DNA from: Mixta sp031457955 | GTDB taxonomy: Bacteria > Pseudomonadota > Gammaproteobacteria > Enterobacterales > Enterobacteriaceae | Reading direction: 5' to 3' | DNA length: 64,000 nucleotides | Assembly (NCBI RefSeq): GCF_031457955.1 | Contig: NZ_JAVDXN010000009.1 | Span: 62,001 to 126,000, forward strand | Shown: positions 26,521 to 33,680 of the stretch, piece after piece | Layout of the letters: every line of letters begins with the position of its first letter | Position numbering within the stretch: the first letter of the stretch is position 1 | The notes under the pieces: model-generated | What the model saw: only the letters and a program-made list of their open reading frames with translations | What the model was told of the DNA's origin: nothing | Database searches by the model: none | Program-made: the position numbers and the translations under genes

Positions 26521-27384
26521 ATGATCCGCAGCATGACCGCCTACGCCCGGCGTGAAACCAAAGGCGAATGGGGCAGCGCAGCCTGGGAGCTGCGTTCCGT
26601 GAACCAGCGCTATCTTGAAACTTACATTCGCCTGCCGGAACAGTTCCGCAGCCTGGAGCCGGTTATTCGTGAGCGTCTGCGTAATCGCCTGACGCGCGGG
26701 AAGATTGAATGCAATTTACGCTTCGATGCCGATCCCAGCGCGCAAAGCGCATTAATTTTAAACCAGCCGCTGGCAAAGCAGTTGCTGGAAGCCGCGCAGT
26801 GGGTGAAACAGCAAAATGCTGACGGCGCGATCGATCCGGTTGATATTTTACGCTGGCCTGGCGTGATGTCTGCGCAGGAGCAAGATTTAGATGCGATTAA
26901 CGCCGAGCTGATTGCCACGCTGGAGCTGGCGATTGACGACTTTATCGCCGCGCGTGAAAGCGAAGGCGCCGCGCTGAAGGGCATGATTGAGCAGCGTCTT
27001 GCAGGCGTTAGCACTGAAGTGCAGAAGGTTCGCGCCTGGATGCCGGAAGTGCTGAAGTGGCAACGCGATCGTCTGGTGACCAAGCTGGAAGAGGCTGAGC
27101 TACAGCTGGACAACAATCGTGTTGAGCAGGAGCTGTTGATGATGGCTCAACGCATTGATGTTGCCGAGGAGCTGGATCGCCTTGAAGCGCACGTTAAAGA
27201 AACCTATAACATTTTGAAAAAGAAAGAGGCCGTTGGCCGCCGTCTTGACTTTATGATGCAGGAATTTAACCGCGAATCGAATACGCTGGCGTCAAAATCA
27301 ATTAATGCCGATATCACCGCATCAGCGATTGAGCTGAAGGTGCTTATTGAGCAAATGCGCGAACAGATTCAGAATATCGAATAA
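26521..27384 (+). CDS. yicC: YicC family endoribonuclease-like protein
   Basis: The 287-residue protein has the YicC N-terminal domain (MIRSMTAYARRE, SVNQRYLE) and the C-terminal DUF1732 helix (KKEAVGRRLDFMMQEFNRESNT). Homologues have been reported as RNases affecting small-RNA turnover; the exact role is uncertain. A TATAAT box lies at 26483-26488. The 3' 22 bases are duplicated at 32758-32779, so the gene's end is an attachment site. Because the element carries the same end sequence, the reading frame is intact. Confidence 0.95.
   Translation: MIRSMTAYARRETKGEWGSAAWELRSVNQRYLETYIRLPEQFRSLEPVIRERLRNRLTRGKIECNLRFDADPSAQSALILNQPLAKQLLEAAQWVKQQNADGAIDPVDILRWPGVMSAQEQDLDAINAELIATLELAIDDFIAARESEGAALKGMIEQRLAGVSTEVQKVRAWMPEVLKWQRDRLVTKLEEAELQLDNNRVEQELLMMAQRIDVAEELDRLEAHVKETYNILKKKEAVGRRLDFMMQEFNRESNTLASKSINADITASAIELKVLIEQMREQIQNIE
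27363..27384 (+). repeat. attL: 22-bp direct repeat at the 3' end of yicC
   Basis: The last 22 bases of yicC, with core TTCAGAATATCGAATAA and including the stop codon, recur exactly at 32758-32779. The two copies bracket an AT-rich segment with a P4-type integrase start, so they are read as attL and attR. The 3' end of yicC is a known target for mobilisable genomic islands of the MGIVflInd1 type. Confidence 0.85.
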
Positions 27385-27423
27385 GGTTTTATTGACCTTT
27401 ATTAAAAAGCAAAACCAAGCAAA

Positions 27424-27447
27424 GTCCGCATCCTAGCGGGCTTTTTT
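27424..27447 (+). terminator. Terminator at the left end of the element
   Basis: A 6-bp stem (GTCCGC with GCGGGC, one G-T pair) is followed by TTTTTT. It lies 40 bases after yicC and closely resembles the terminator just beyond attR (32820). The element thus appears to supply a substitute terminator for yicC. Confidence 0.75.
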
Positions 27448-27491
27448 GTTATCATGAGCCATCAAAACGCATCATTGAAGCGCGTATTTAA

Positions 27492-27545
27492 GGTGTACCC
27501 AAGGGTGTACCTTTTGTAATTTCTGAATTTCATTTTGGGTACACC
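27492..27545. repeat. Three GGTGTACC sites upstream of the integrase
   Basis: GGTGTACC occurs at 27492-27499 and 27504-27511, and inverted at 27538-27545, between attL and the integrase start. Placement suggests arm-type integrase or excisionase binding sites, or autoregulation. This is inferred from position only. Confidence 0.5.
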
Positions 27546-27572
27546 CTTATTCAATGCTCTGATAAATGATTA

Positions 27573-27908
27573 ATGCTAAAGCTTACAGACATGCAGATCC
27601 GCGCCTGGATAAAGTCAGGAGAACGGTCTGAAGGCCGTTCAGATGGTAATGGGCTATATCTCAGGTTTAGGAAAGTAGATAAAACCTCTACTTGGCGGTT
27701 TCGCTACAAACTCGCCGGAAAATCACGAGCCATGCTCATAGGTTCCTATGCCAAGGTGTCACTTTCCAAAGCTAGAGAAATAGCAAAGCAGTTATCAGTT
27801 CGTATCGCGTTGGGTTATGACGTCGCAGCTAAGAAGCAGGAACGTAAAGCCGAAGCATTAGCAAAGCTTGAGGCAGAGAAAACCAATGCTTCAGTCTGTT
27901 CTGCATGA
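27573..27908 (+). pseudogene. Truncated P4-type tyrosine integrase (N-terminal domain only)
   Basis: The 111 residues match the start of P4-family integrases: LKLTDMQIRAWIKSGER, GLYLRFRK, WRFRYKLAGK and IGSYAKVSLSKARE. This is the DUF4102 arm-binding domain and the start of the linker. After about residue 103 the family sequence is lost and the frame ends. A full enzyme has about 400 residues with the R-H-R-Y catalytic domain, so this is a 3' deletion remnant. The fragment might still bind arm sites. It lies next to attL, as expected of a satellite integrase. Confidence 0.85.
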
Positions 27909-27936
27909 TCATGTTTCTTAGGCTAGGTATCCCGCA

Positions 27937-28557
27937 TTAGGATGGATTTGGATTATGCATTGTGTTCTTTCTCTCAATAGCTCTTTTTTTGAAAAACTCC
28001 AGCGTTGAATCAGCGCAATATTCTTGCAAGTATTTATAATTCTCTTCAAACTTTGGCAGATCTTTAGCCACTGTGAATTTTTTAGGAAGCATACGCGCAG
28101 GATCATCAACAACCTCAAAGGTGAGTGACTTATGTTTGCGATCTTCCTCAATTAGCTTCAATGTTGCGACTACCGGGCTTTTATCCATTGCGCCATCAAC
28201 GAGTTGGCGAACTTGAAATTTTCTAGCAAAAACAAAGTTCTTGAACGTGGGACTCTCACCATTGAATGTTATACTCCATGTTAATGGCATTCCATCACAT
28301 AACCCTTCGGAAATAATTTCACCATCAATAGAACCATCATCATCGACATTCATCTGTATAGTTACTAATGGTTCGTTGTTGTTAAGTCCGAGATCCTTAC
28401 TGTTAATAATTAGATCAGCATCATTGGACCATTTACCAGTGAGGAATTTTTTCTGATAAAGGTTCTCATACATATCGTTTCGAAACTGAAAATAGAAGGT
28501 TGCTACACCAATCAACAGGCTTATGACTGTGCAAATTGATACAATACGAGCTGACAT
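27937..28557 (-). CDS. Unknown membrane-anchored beta-rich protein
   Basis: No family is recognised. The 206-residue protein has one hydrophobic segment near residues 5-23 (IVSICTVISLLIGVATFYF), a GKWSN motif at about 42-46, and then alternating strand-like segments to about residue 160. A charged helical tail follows (EFFKKRAIERKN). This TM-plus-beta-barrel layout superficially resembles membrane effectors such as Cap15, but that is a guess. The start has AAGGGAT about 6 bases upstream. The gene is AT-rich and lies between int and psu, the position where P4 satellites usually carry defence cargo. Confidence 0.65.
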   Translation of the reverse strand: MSARIVSICTVISLLIGVATFYFQFRNDMYENLYQKKFLTGKWSNDADLIINSKDLGLNNNEPLVTIQMNVDDDGSIDGEIISEGLCDGMPLTWSITFNGESPTFKNFVFARKFQVRQLVDGAMDKSPVVATLKLIEEDRKHKSLTFEVVDDPARMLPKKFTVAKDLPKFEENYKYLQEYCADSTLEFFKKRAIERKNTMHNPNPS

Positions 28558-28972
28558 ATTTATCCCTTTTTCATTGTGAACTTAGTCATTATTAGACAAA
28601 AATTAGTGAGAATTTCCAAGTAACATTTATACATGGTGTAATCGATACGTTAGCCCGGATGGTGACCGCCCAAAATAAACCAATTTAGTCCGGCAATTCC
28701 ATTTTGCGTGTACACAAGAGTTTACCCAATTAAAAAATGTATAATAAGAAATCCAGTAACAGCAATGATTTGATACCTCTACTCTACAAGTAGATTCAGA
28801 GTCACTCCTCATCAGCATTCATATGACTTTATAATGGCAACAAAACCTGTAATTTACGGGTTTTATTGTCTCATCAAGAATCATCGCTTTTCGCTAAACT
28901 TCCCGCCTTTATTTTACTATCTGGTGTACCAATTGCCCTTTAATTGTTATCAGTTTTAGTGACCTGCGTGGA
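28558..28972. other. AT-rich stretch without a supported gene
   Basis: These 415 bases separate the membrane-anchored protein from the Psu-like gene. A 63-codon minus-strand reading (28627-28818) is rich in Cys, Trp and His and has no start signal, so it is not called. The Psu frame stays open upstream of its GTG but without a recognisable N terminus, which suggests loss of the original 5' end. Confidence 0.5.
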
Positions 28973-29503
28973 GTGATTACGCCGGAACTGCGTGCCGAAC
29001 ACAGCCAGCGTATCGCCAGTCGCGAGTTGGCTGAAGAGTTTACCGGCCTGATTAAGGAGCTGGAATTCGAGCATGAGGGGGAGATGATAGCAGCCGTGCA
29101 TACCGGCCGCGCTTACGTTAACGCGCACAACACGGCCTTTACGCAGTATGTGGAGAGCCAGTGGGAAGCCGCCATGCGCAACGCCAGCCCAACCCTGATA
29201 CACGCCATCCGGCTGAAACTTCTGTCGCTCAGGCTCAATGACCGTGGACGCCATACCGACCCGCAGCATGAAGAGCCGGAAGTGATACTTGCACGTGAAG
29301 TCGGAAAGCTGCTGACCAATAAGGCGGAGGGCGCGCGACTGGATATGAATGCTGAGCCGGTGCTCTCAGAGATTGGCATTTATCGTCCCGCGCTGACCGG
29401 TGTGGATATGCATCTGTATAACAGCCCGGCCGCCATCCAGAAGCTGATACAGGAGCGCAAGGAGAAGCGTGAAGTAAAGCAGCAGAAGGCGAGCCTGGCA
29501 TGA
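28973..29503 (+). CDS. Psu-like polarity suppression protein (5' end uncertain)
   Basis: The 176-residue protein resembles P4 Psu, a capsid-decorating protein that inhibits Rho. The C-terminal part ALTGVDMHLYNSPAAIQKL parallels Psu's GFRPDVASVDDSREKFTPAQ segment. GRAYVNAH with the following helix parallels GRYIRSHEAV. These alignments are from memory and are weak at residue level; the strongest support is the overlap (ATGA) with an Ogr/Delta gene. The only start is GTG 28973, and the frame is open upstream through unrelated AT-rich sequence, so the natural N terminus may have been replaced. Confidence 0.62.
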   Translation: MITPELRAEHSQRIASRELAEEFTGLIKELEFEHEGEMIAAVHTGRAYVNAHNTAFTQYVESQWEAAMRNASPTLIHAIRLKLLSLRLNDRGRHTDPQHEEPEVILAREVGKLLTNKAEGARLDMNAEPVLSEIGIYRPALTGVDMHLYNSPAAIQKLIQERKEKREVKQQKASLA

Positions 29504-29748
29504 TGCACTGTCCGTACTGTAAAAGCCCGGCGCACGCCAAATCGAGTCGCTATATGTCCGAACAGGTTAAGGAACGTTATCATCAGTGCACCAACCTGGA
29601 CTGTTCCTGCGCGTTCAAGACCAGCGAGAGCATTACGAAAGTGATTACCGCACCGCCGCTGCCAGAAACCTGCCAGGCACTACCTCCAACGCCGCCTCAG
29701 CGTCAACCGCATACGTTGGGACGCTATGGAAGCGCCTTCCGGCACTGA
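29500..29748 (+). CDS. Ogr/Delta-type zinc-finger late gene activator
   Basis: The 82-residue protein is of the P2 Ogr / P4 Delta family, which recruits RNA polymerase alpha to helper-phage and satellite late promoters. The zinc-binding cysteines are CPYC (residues 4-7) and CTNLDC (about 31-36). AHAKSSRY and KERYHQC are near-identical to Ogr. The Pro-rich C-terminal tail (PPTPPQRQP) is not conserved. It starts within the Psu-like stop and is followed by a terminator. Confidence 0.88.
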   Translation: MMHCPYCKSPAHAKSSRYMSEQVKERYHQCTNLDCSCAFKTSESITKVITAPPLPETCQALPPTPPQRQPHTLGRYGSAFRH

Positions 29749-29766
29749 CCCAAAATTCTATTCATT

Positions 29767-29792
29767 CCCTGCCACCAGGCGGGGATTTTTTT
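29767..29792 (+). terminator. Rho-independent terminator after the Ogr/Delta gene
   Basis: A 7-bp G/C stem (CCCTGCC with GGCGGGG, one T-G pair) and a 4-base loop are followed by seven T. It closes the psu-delta transcript. Confidence 0.85.
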
Positions 29793-29838
29793 GAGCAAAG
29801 CTAAAGATTTTCTGTACGGTGACGAGTATAAATAGTGA

Positions 29839-29953
29839 TGCATGCAAGAGCTGCATGGTTGTGCATGCAAAAAATGCGTACTAGAAGCACGAACAGGGCC
29901 AGTGCTGACGCGGCATGAGCCCGTGCATGCAGCTGCATGAAAAGCGGTGCATG
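29839..29953. repeat. Cluster of six TGCATG palindromes
   Basis: TGCATG occurs at 29839, 29852, 29862, 29924, 29934 and 29948, several extended to GTGCATGC. The six copies fall in 115 bases of the 393-base gap between the Ogr/Delta gene and the ParB-like gene. Spacings of 10-14 bases within two groups of three suggest helical phasing and protein binding. It could be an operator, a replication-region relic, or a target of the ParB-like or methyltransferase protein. Confidence 0.6.
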
Positions 29954-30141
29954 AAGCGGGCAGGCGTGGCGGGGATAGCATTGCGCGCAGTTAAAGTAGA
30001 TGCGGTGGTAGTAGCTACAAGGCTACCTAGATTTTAGTCGGCTATATTCTTGTTCTTTTTTTACACGTAGAATTGTAAATCTTCTTGAATCGTAAGTGTT
30101 GTTCAAAACAGCCTCTTTTAACGTTAGAATACGGAAATTTT

Positions 30142-31602
30142 ATGCCCATAACTCAACAAGTTAATGTCAGGGATTTAACCATCGATTTGCAAAATTATCG
30201 CACAGTGCCCCAAAAAAATGAGACTGATGCTATACAGGCAATGATAACCATTAGTCCCGATTATTTTTGGGCGCTTATGGGCAGCCTGATTGATGACGGA
30301 TATCTTCCTACAGAAAATATAATTGTAATCGATTACGGTAATAACAAAAAAGTGGTGAAAGAGGGTAATAGACGCATCGCCTCTCTTAAAATTATTCATG
30401 GCTATGTTAATGCTAGCCTTTTCGATATGCCCGATGCATTTAAACAGCGTATTTCTAGTCTTCCACAGAGCTGGCGTCAGGAAAACTTATCCATACCTTG
30501 CACGATCTATGATCAAAAAGACTCTAACCTAGTAGATAAAATTGTCACACTTACTCACGGTAAGGGACAGAAAGCTGGACGTGATGATTGGGAAACGGTA
30601 GCCAGAGCTCGCCATAACCAGAAAAATAATTCCTCGCCTGAGTATGGGCTAGTATTACTTGAAAAATATCTTGTAAGCGGCACTAATCATTCCACTGAGC
30701 AAAAACTTAGATGGTCTGGAAAATATAGCCTCTCGGTACTTGATGAAGCTTTACCAAAAATTTTCACTAGAGTCGGATGTAATTCAACTTCTGATCTTGC
30801 TTCAAAATATCCAAATATTAATTTCAAAAAAGAACTAGACAGTGTTCTTTTAGCTATCGGCCTTGGTGAGCTAAATTTCCCCGCAATTCGTGGCTCAGTT
30901 GATTTTCTTCTACGCTATGGGATACCACCTGTAACTCCCGCAAATACAAACGGCGGACTTACATCTACTGGAGCGAATATACCTACATCAAACCCCAGCC
31001 ATCCCAGTAATCCGCAAGCAAATCCTGCATCGCCTACTACAGCTGTCACTAGTGTTGCAGGAACCACAACAGGCTCAGCATCTCCTGTAGTGAGCGCAGC
31101 TAAACCTACTAAAAAAGTAACTGCAACATCGACTCATGATATAAAAACTGTAAGAAGACACTTGCGTGGTTTAAAATTATACGGTAACCATAGAAGTAAG
31201 CTCGTTGATATAAAAAAAGAAATGCTTGAATTAAAGATTGATGCTACTCCTATTGCTTTTGTTTTTTTATTAAGGAGCATGGTTGAGCTTTCAGCTAAGG
31301 CTTTCTGTGAAGATAAAAAGTTAGAGCCTAATGCTCCTACCTGCAAGAAAAAAGATGGAAGTGATAAAACTCTAGGGGACACTTTGAGAGATATTGTGGA
31401 TTTTTTAACACAGAAGAAGCAAGACAAACAAATGTTAAAGCTATTACACGGGCCGATTACTGAGCTAAACCGCCCTGATGGAATTTTATCAGTTACGTCC
31501 ATGAATCAGTTGGTCCATAATCCAGCATTCATAATTAAAAGCACAGATATACCTGCTTTATTTTCAAGTATCTTTCCTCTCATAGAAAAAATGAATAAGT
31601 AA
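30142..31602 (+). CDS. ParB-like domain protein paired with a methyltransferase
   Basis: The 486-residue product starts at ATG 30142, preceded by ACGGAA; a TTG 57 bases upstream is less likely. The N-terminal domain resembles ParB/Srx-fold proteins, with the nucleotide-site motif EGNRRIASLK at about residues 74-83. A Ser/Thr/Pro/Asn-rich linker (about 290-345) leads to a helical C-terminal domain. That domain has RSMVELSAKAFC and LVHNPAF, a pattern seen in some HEPN-like domains, though no catalytic Rx4-6H is evident. The gene is AT-rich and followed after 2 bases by a Dam-type methyltransferase. A DNA-targeting defence or modification role is inferred, not shown. Confidence 0.75.
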   Translation: MPITQQVNVRDLTIDLQNYRTVPQKNETDAIQAMITISPDYFWALMGSLIDDGYLPTENIIVIDYGNNKKVVKEGNRRIASLKIIHGYVNASLFDMPDAFKQRISSLPQSWRQENLSIPCTIYDQKDSNLVDKIVTLTHGKGQKAGRDDWETVARARHNQKNNSSPEYGLVLLEKYLVSGTNHSTEQKLRWSGKYSLSVLDEALPKIFTRVGCNSTSDLASKYPNINFKKELDSVLLAIGLGELNFPAIRGSVDFLLRYGIPPVTPANTNGGLTSTGANIPTSNPSHPSNPQANPASPTTAVTSVAGTTTGSASPVVSAAKPTKKVTATSTHDIKTVRRHLRGLKLYGNHRSKLVDIKKEMLELKIDATPIAFVFLLRSMVELSAKAFCEDKKLEPNAPTCKKKDGSDKTLGDTLRDIVDFLTQKKQDKQMLKLLHGPITELNRPDGILSVTSMNQLVHNPAFIIKSTDIPALFSSIFPLIEKMNK

Positions 31603-31604
31603 TT

Positions 31605-32504
31605 ATGGCAAACTATAGAACTCCATTAAGATATCCAGGTGGCAAACAAAAATTAGCCCCTTTTATTTTAGAGTTGGTTAGAACAAACTCGTTAGAAGGG
31701 GGAGATTATGTTGAGCCATATGCAGGAGGAGCCGGAGTTGCAATGCAACTTCTCATCGATGGTCACGTAAGCAGAGTTCATCTCAATGACTCATCGATCC
31801 ACATTTATGCCTTTTGGCACTCCATACTTAATAGAACTGAAGATTTTTGCAAAGCCATATCAAAATCACTTATGACAATAGATGAGTGGAAAGCTCATCG
31901 TGAAGTCGTACGCCATCCCAATGACTATGATTTATTTGAGCTAGGTTTTTCAACGTTTTACCTTAATAGAACAAATCGTTCAGGCGTATTAAGCGGGGGA
32001 GTTATAGGTGGTTTAGCACAGGCAGGGAACTGGAAGTTAGATGCAAGATTCCCTCATAAAGCTTTGATTGAACGCATTGAATTAATAGCAACAAAGGGCA
32101 ATGAAATTCATATATACAATAAAGACGCTGAAGATTTTTTCTCAAGCGTTTTACCAAATTTACCAAAGAAAACTTTAATGTATTGTGACCCACCTTACTT
32201 TGAGAAAGCTAGCGGTCTTTACCTTAATTTTTACAAAGCTGAAGATCATAAGCGCATAGCGAACATCATCAAAAGTATCACCAACGTCAATTGGGTAGTA
32301 TCTTATGATGCTGTTAAAGATATTTTGGATTATTATAAATCAAAAAGAATGTTTCTGTATGATTTGCAATATAACGTATCAAAAGTTTATAAGGGAAGCG
32401 AAGCATTTATATTTTCTGACGACTTAGTAATACCAAAAAATTCTTCAGTTAAATTTATAGATTCAGCTTTGAAAAACAAAGGTTTATTATTCGAACAGGC
32501 CTAA
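31605..32504 (+). CDS. Dam-type (D12 class) DNA adenine methyltransferase
   Basis: The 299-residue protein has the alpha-class N6-adenine methyltransferase order. Motif X is RYPGGK (residues 9-14), the SAM-binding motif I is VEPYAGGAG (36-44), an NRTNRSG segment lies at about 121-127, and the catalytic DPPY is at 195-198. It is not the host Dam, which lies elsewhere in enterics. Recognition sequence unknown. It starts 2 bases after the ParB-like gene with no ribosome-binding site of its own, so translation is probably coupled. No classical restriction endonuclease gene is adjacent. Confidence 0.9.
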   Translation: MANYRTPLRYPGGKQKLAPFILELVRTNSLEGGDYVEPYAGGAGVAMQLLIDGHVSRVHLNDSSIHIYAFWHSILNRTEDFCKAISKSLMTIDEWKAHREVVRHPNDYDLFELGFSTFYLNRTNRSGVLSGGVIGGLAQAGNWKLDARFPHKALIERIELIATKGNEIHIYNKDAEDFFSSVLPNLPKKTLMYCDPPYFEKASGLYLNFYKAEDHKRIANIIKSITNVNWVVSYDAVKDILDYYKSKRMFLYDLQYNVSKVYKGSEAFIFSDDLVIPKNSSVKFIDSALKNKGLLFEQA

Positions 32505-32757
32505 AAGTTAGGGGTTGTGACTGTTTTCTTTACAACCCAAACTATCTTTAAGTATAGCTTGATTAAGATTCAATCGAAAAATCATATCTATAAATAATAA
32601 AAATATAATAAATTCATATGCATATCGGCGAATCTATCATTTTTTCAATTAACTAAGTTTAGTCAAGCATTCACACCTTGTACCATAGATCGTACCAATC
32701 GCAAGGAGTATGTAAAAAAAAACCATTAAAATCATCAGCTTAAAATTTAAAAAATAT

Positions 32758-32779
32758 ACAGATTCAGAATATCGAATAA
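32758..32779 (+). repeat. attR: second copy of the 22-bp direct repeat
   Basis: This copy is identical to the final 22 bases of yicC (27363-27384). A terminator resembling a native yicC terminator follows 40 bases later, as expected if this marks the original chromosomal side. Confidence 0.85.
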
Positions 32780-32819
32780 TTTTGCATATCATCGCATGAA
32801 ATTGCAGATAATCACTATG

Positions 32820-32842
32820 GCCCGCTAAATGCGGGCTTTTTT
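32820..32842 (+). terminator. Probable ancestral yicC terminator
   Basis: A 6-bp stem (GCCCGC with GCGGGC, loop TAAAT) is followed by TTTTTT. It lies 40 bases past attR, the same distance as the element's terminator from yicC on the left. Confidence 0.8.
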
Positions 32843-33049
32843 ATTTACATGCTGTCGCATATGGGTGCGTAACATCGCGGGTGAAGGGTTTACCCAAGTC
32901 TATTTACGAGAGCCATTCTGAGTACACCCTTCATTCGACATACAGGCGGCACATGCCAGAGATTAACCCTACCGGCGCTTGAATAGAAGGTATCTATAAA
33001 ACCGCCACCAGTACTTTGATGAACGTCGGACAGGGCAGTGGTGCATTAA
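32843..33049. other. Remnant resembling the integrase upstream region
   Basis: TACCCAAG (32891-32898) and TACACCCTTCATTC (from 32923) recall the left-end arrangement TACCCAAG (27496-27503) and TACACCCTTATTC (from 27540), with a shorter spacing. No integrase follows. It may be the decayed left end of a second element inserted in tandem at the same site. Confidence 0.35.
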
Positions 33050-33226
33050 AAAGTACAGGATCACTTTGGCCTTGACAGCGACGATATACTGAAAACAAAA
33101 TTCAGCCAGTTTCATTTCTTTCGTATCTGGTTTGTTCTTCAGCGGTACAATAAATTTGGCTTCAAGTCTTTCATAACCAACATGGAAGCTACTGTAGAGA
33201 TTACCGGGGGCCGTAATGAAAGCTAA
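33050..33226 (+). pseudogene. C-terminal fragment of a DUF3289-family protein
   Basis: A 58-codon open frame ending at 33226 reads VQDHFGLDSDDI, then IWFVLQRYNKFGFK, SFITNMEATVEITGG. This matches, from memory, the conserved C terminus of DUF3289 proteins, which are linked to type VI secretion effectors. There is no start codon in context. A run of A (33048-33052) separates it from a frame reading RRTGQWCIKK, so a one-base frameshift is likely, and the rest of the gene is missing. Its end overlaps the DUF943 start by 11 bases, the usual partner arrangement. Confidence 0.6.
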
Positions 33227-33680
33227 CCTCAAAAAAACTCTGCTGATTCTCATTGTCGCTGGCGGTGTGTTAATGGACTATTTTTTGTGGTTAACCTCAC
33301 GCCCGATAGAAATCATCGCCGTCCATCAGGAAGATAATTTTAGCGATGTTTTAGTGAATCATTTCCCGCCCACTATCAGAGGCAAAATTGACTGGTGGCT
33401 AAAGAACAAGGAAATACTGGAACAACGTTATGACATTCCTAAACCGGCCCCCTATGGTAATTATACTGTAAGCTTCTGGTTGTTTAGGGATGGTTATAAA
33501 GAGGAAGGAAAATATGACAGACTCTGTTTTAAAAATATGCAACCACCGATTAATTGTATAGAAAAAGAGCGAGTTTTCTGGGTGAGTTACAGTAAAAACA
33601 GAGGAATTATATATACAATAGATGATGGCGAATATCGCACCGGAAAAGATGGGGAAATAATAAAACTTAAAGATGAATAG
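33216..33680 (+). CDS. DUF943 family membrane protein
   Basis: The 154-residue protein has an N-terminal membrane anchor (about residues 8-26) and a periplasmic domain typical of DUF943. Family segments are RPIEIIAVHQ, INWWLKNK-like DWWLKNKEIL, YDIPKPAPYGNY and EGKYDRLCF...NCIEKE, with two cysteines that may pair. DUF943 genes commonly follow DUF3289 genes, so an immunity role is possible but unproven. The partner gene here is broken, making this an orphan. Confidence 0.75.
   Translation: MKANLKKTLLILIVAGGVLMDYFLWLTSRPIEIIAVHQEDNFSDVLVNHFPPTIRGKIDWWLKNKEILEQRYDIPKPAPYGNYTVSFWLFRDGYKEEGKYDRLCFKNMQPPINCIEKERVFWVSYSKNRGIIYTIDDGEYRTGKDGEIIKLKDE

Larger units (their letters stand above)
27385..32757. 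mobile_element. Degenerate P4-like satellite / genomic islet in yicC
   Basis: Between the two 22-bp repeats lie 5.4 kb that are visibly AT-richer than the flanks. In order: a terminator, integrase-proximal repeats, a truncated P4-type integrase, an unknown membrane-anchored protein (minus strand), a Psu-like gene, an Ogr/Delta-type activator, a six-copy TGCATG cluster, and a ParB-like/Dam-like gene pair. The replication genes (alpha, cnr) and sid of P4 are missing, and the integrase lacks its catalytic domain, so the element should be immobile unless helped in trans. Confidence 0.78.

Noticed and set aside
28627..28818. 63-codon minus-strand frame in the satellite
   Set aside because: Cys/Trp/His-rich chance-like composition and no ribosome-binding site.
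32969..33253. 94-codon minus-strand frame
   Set aside because: It is antisense to the DUF3289 fragment, whose conserved C-terminal sequence is on the plus strand.
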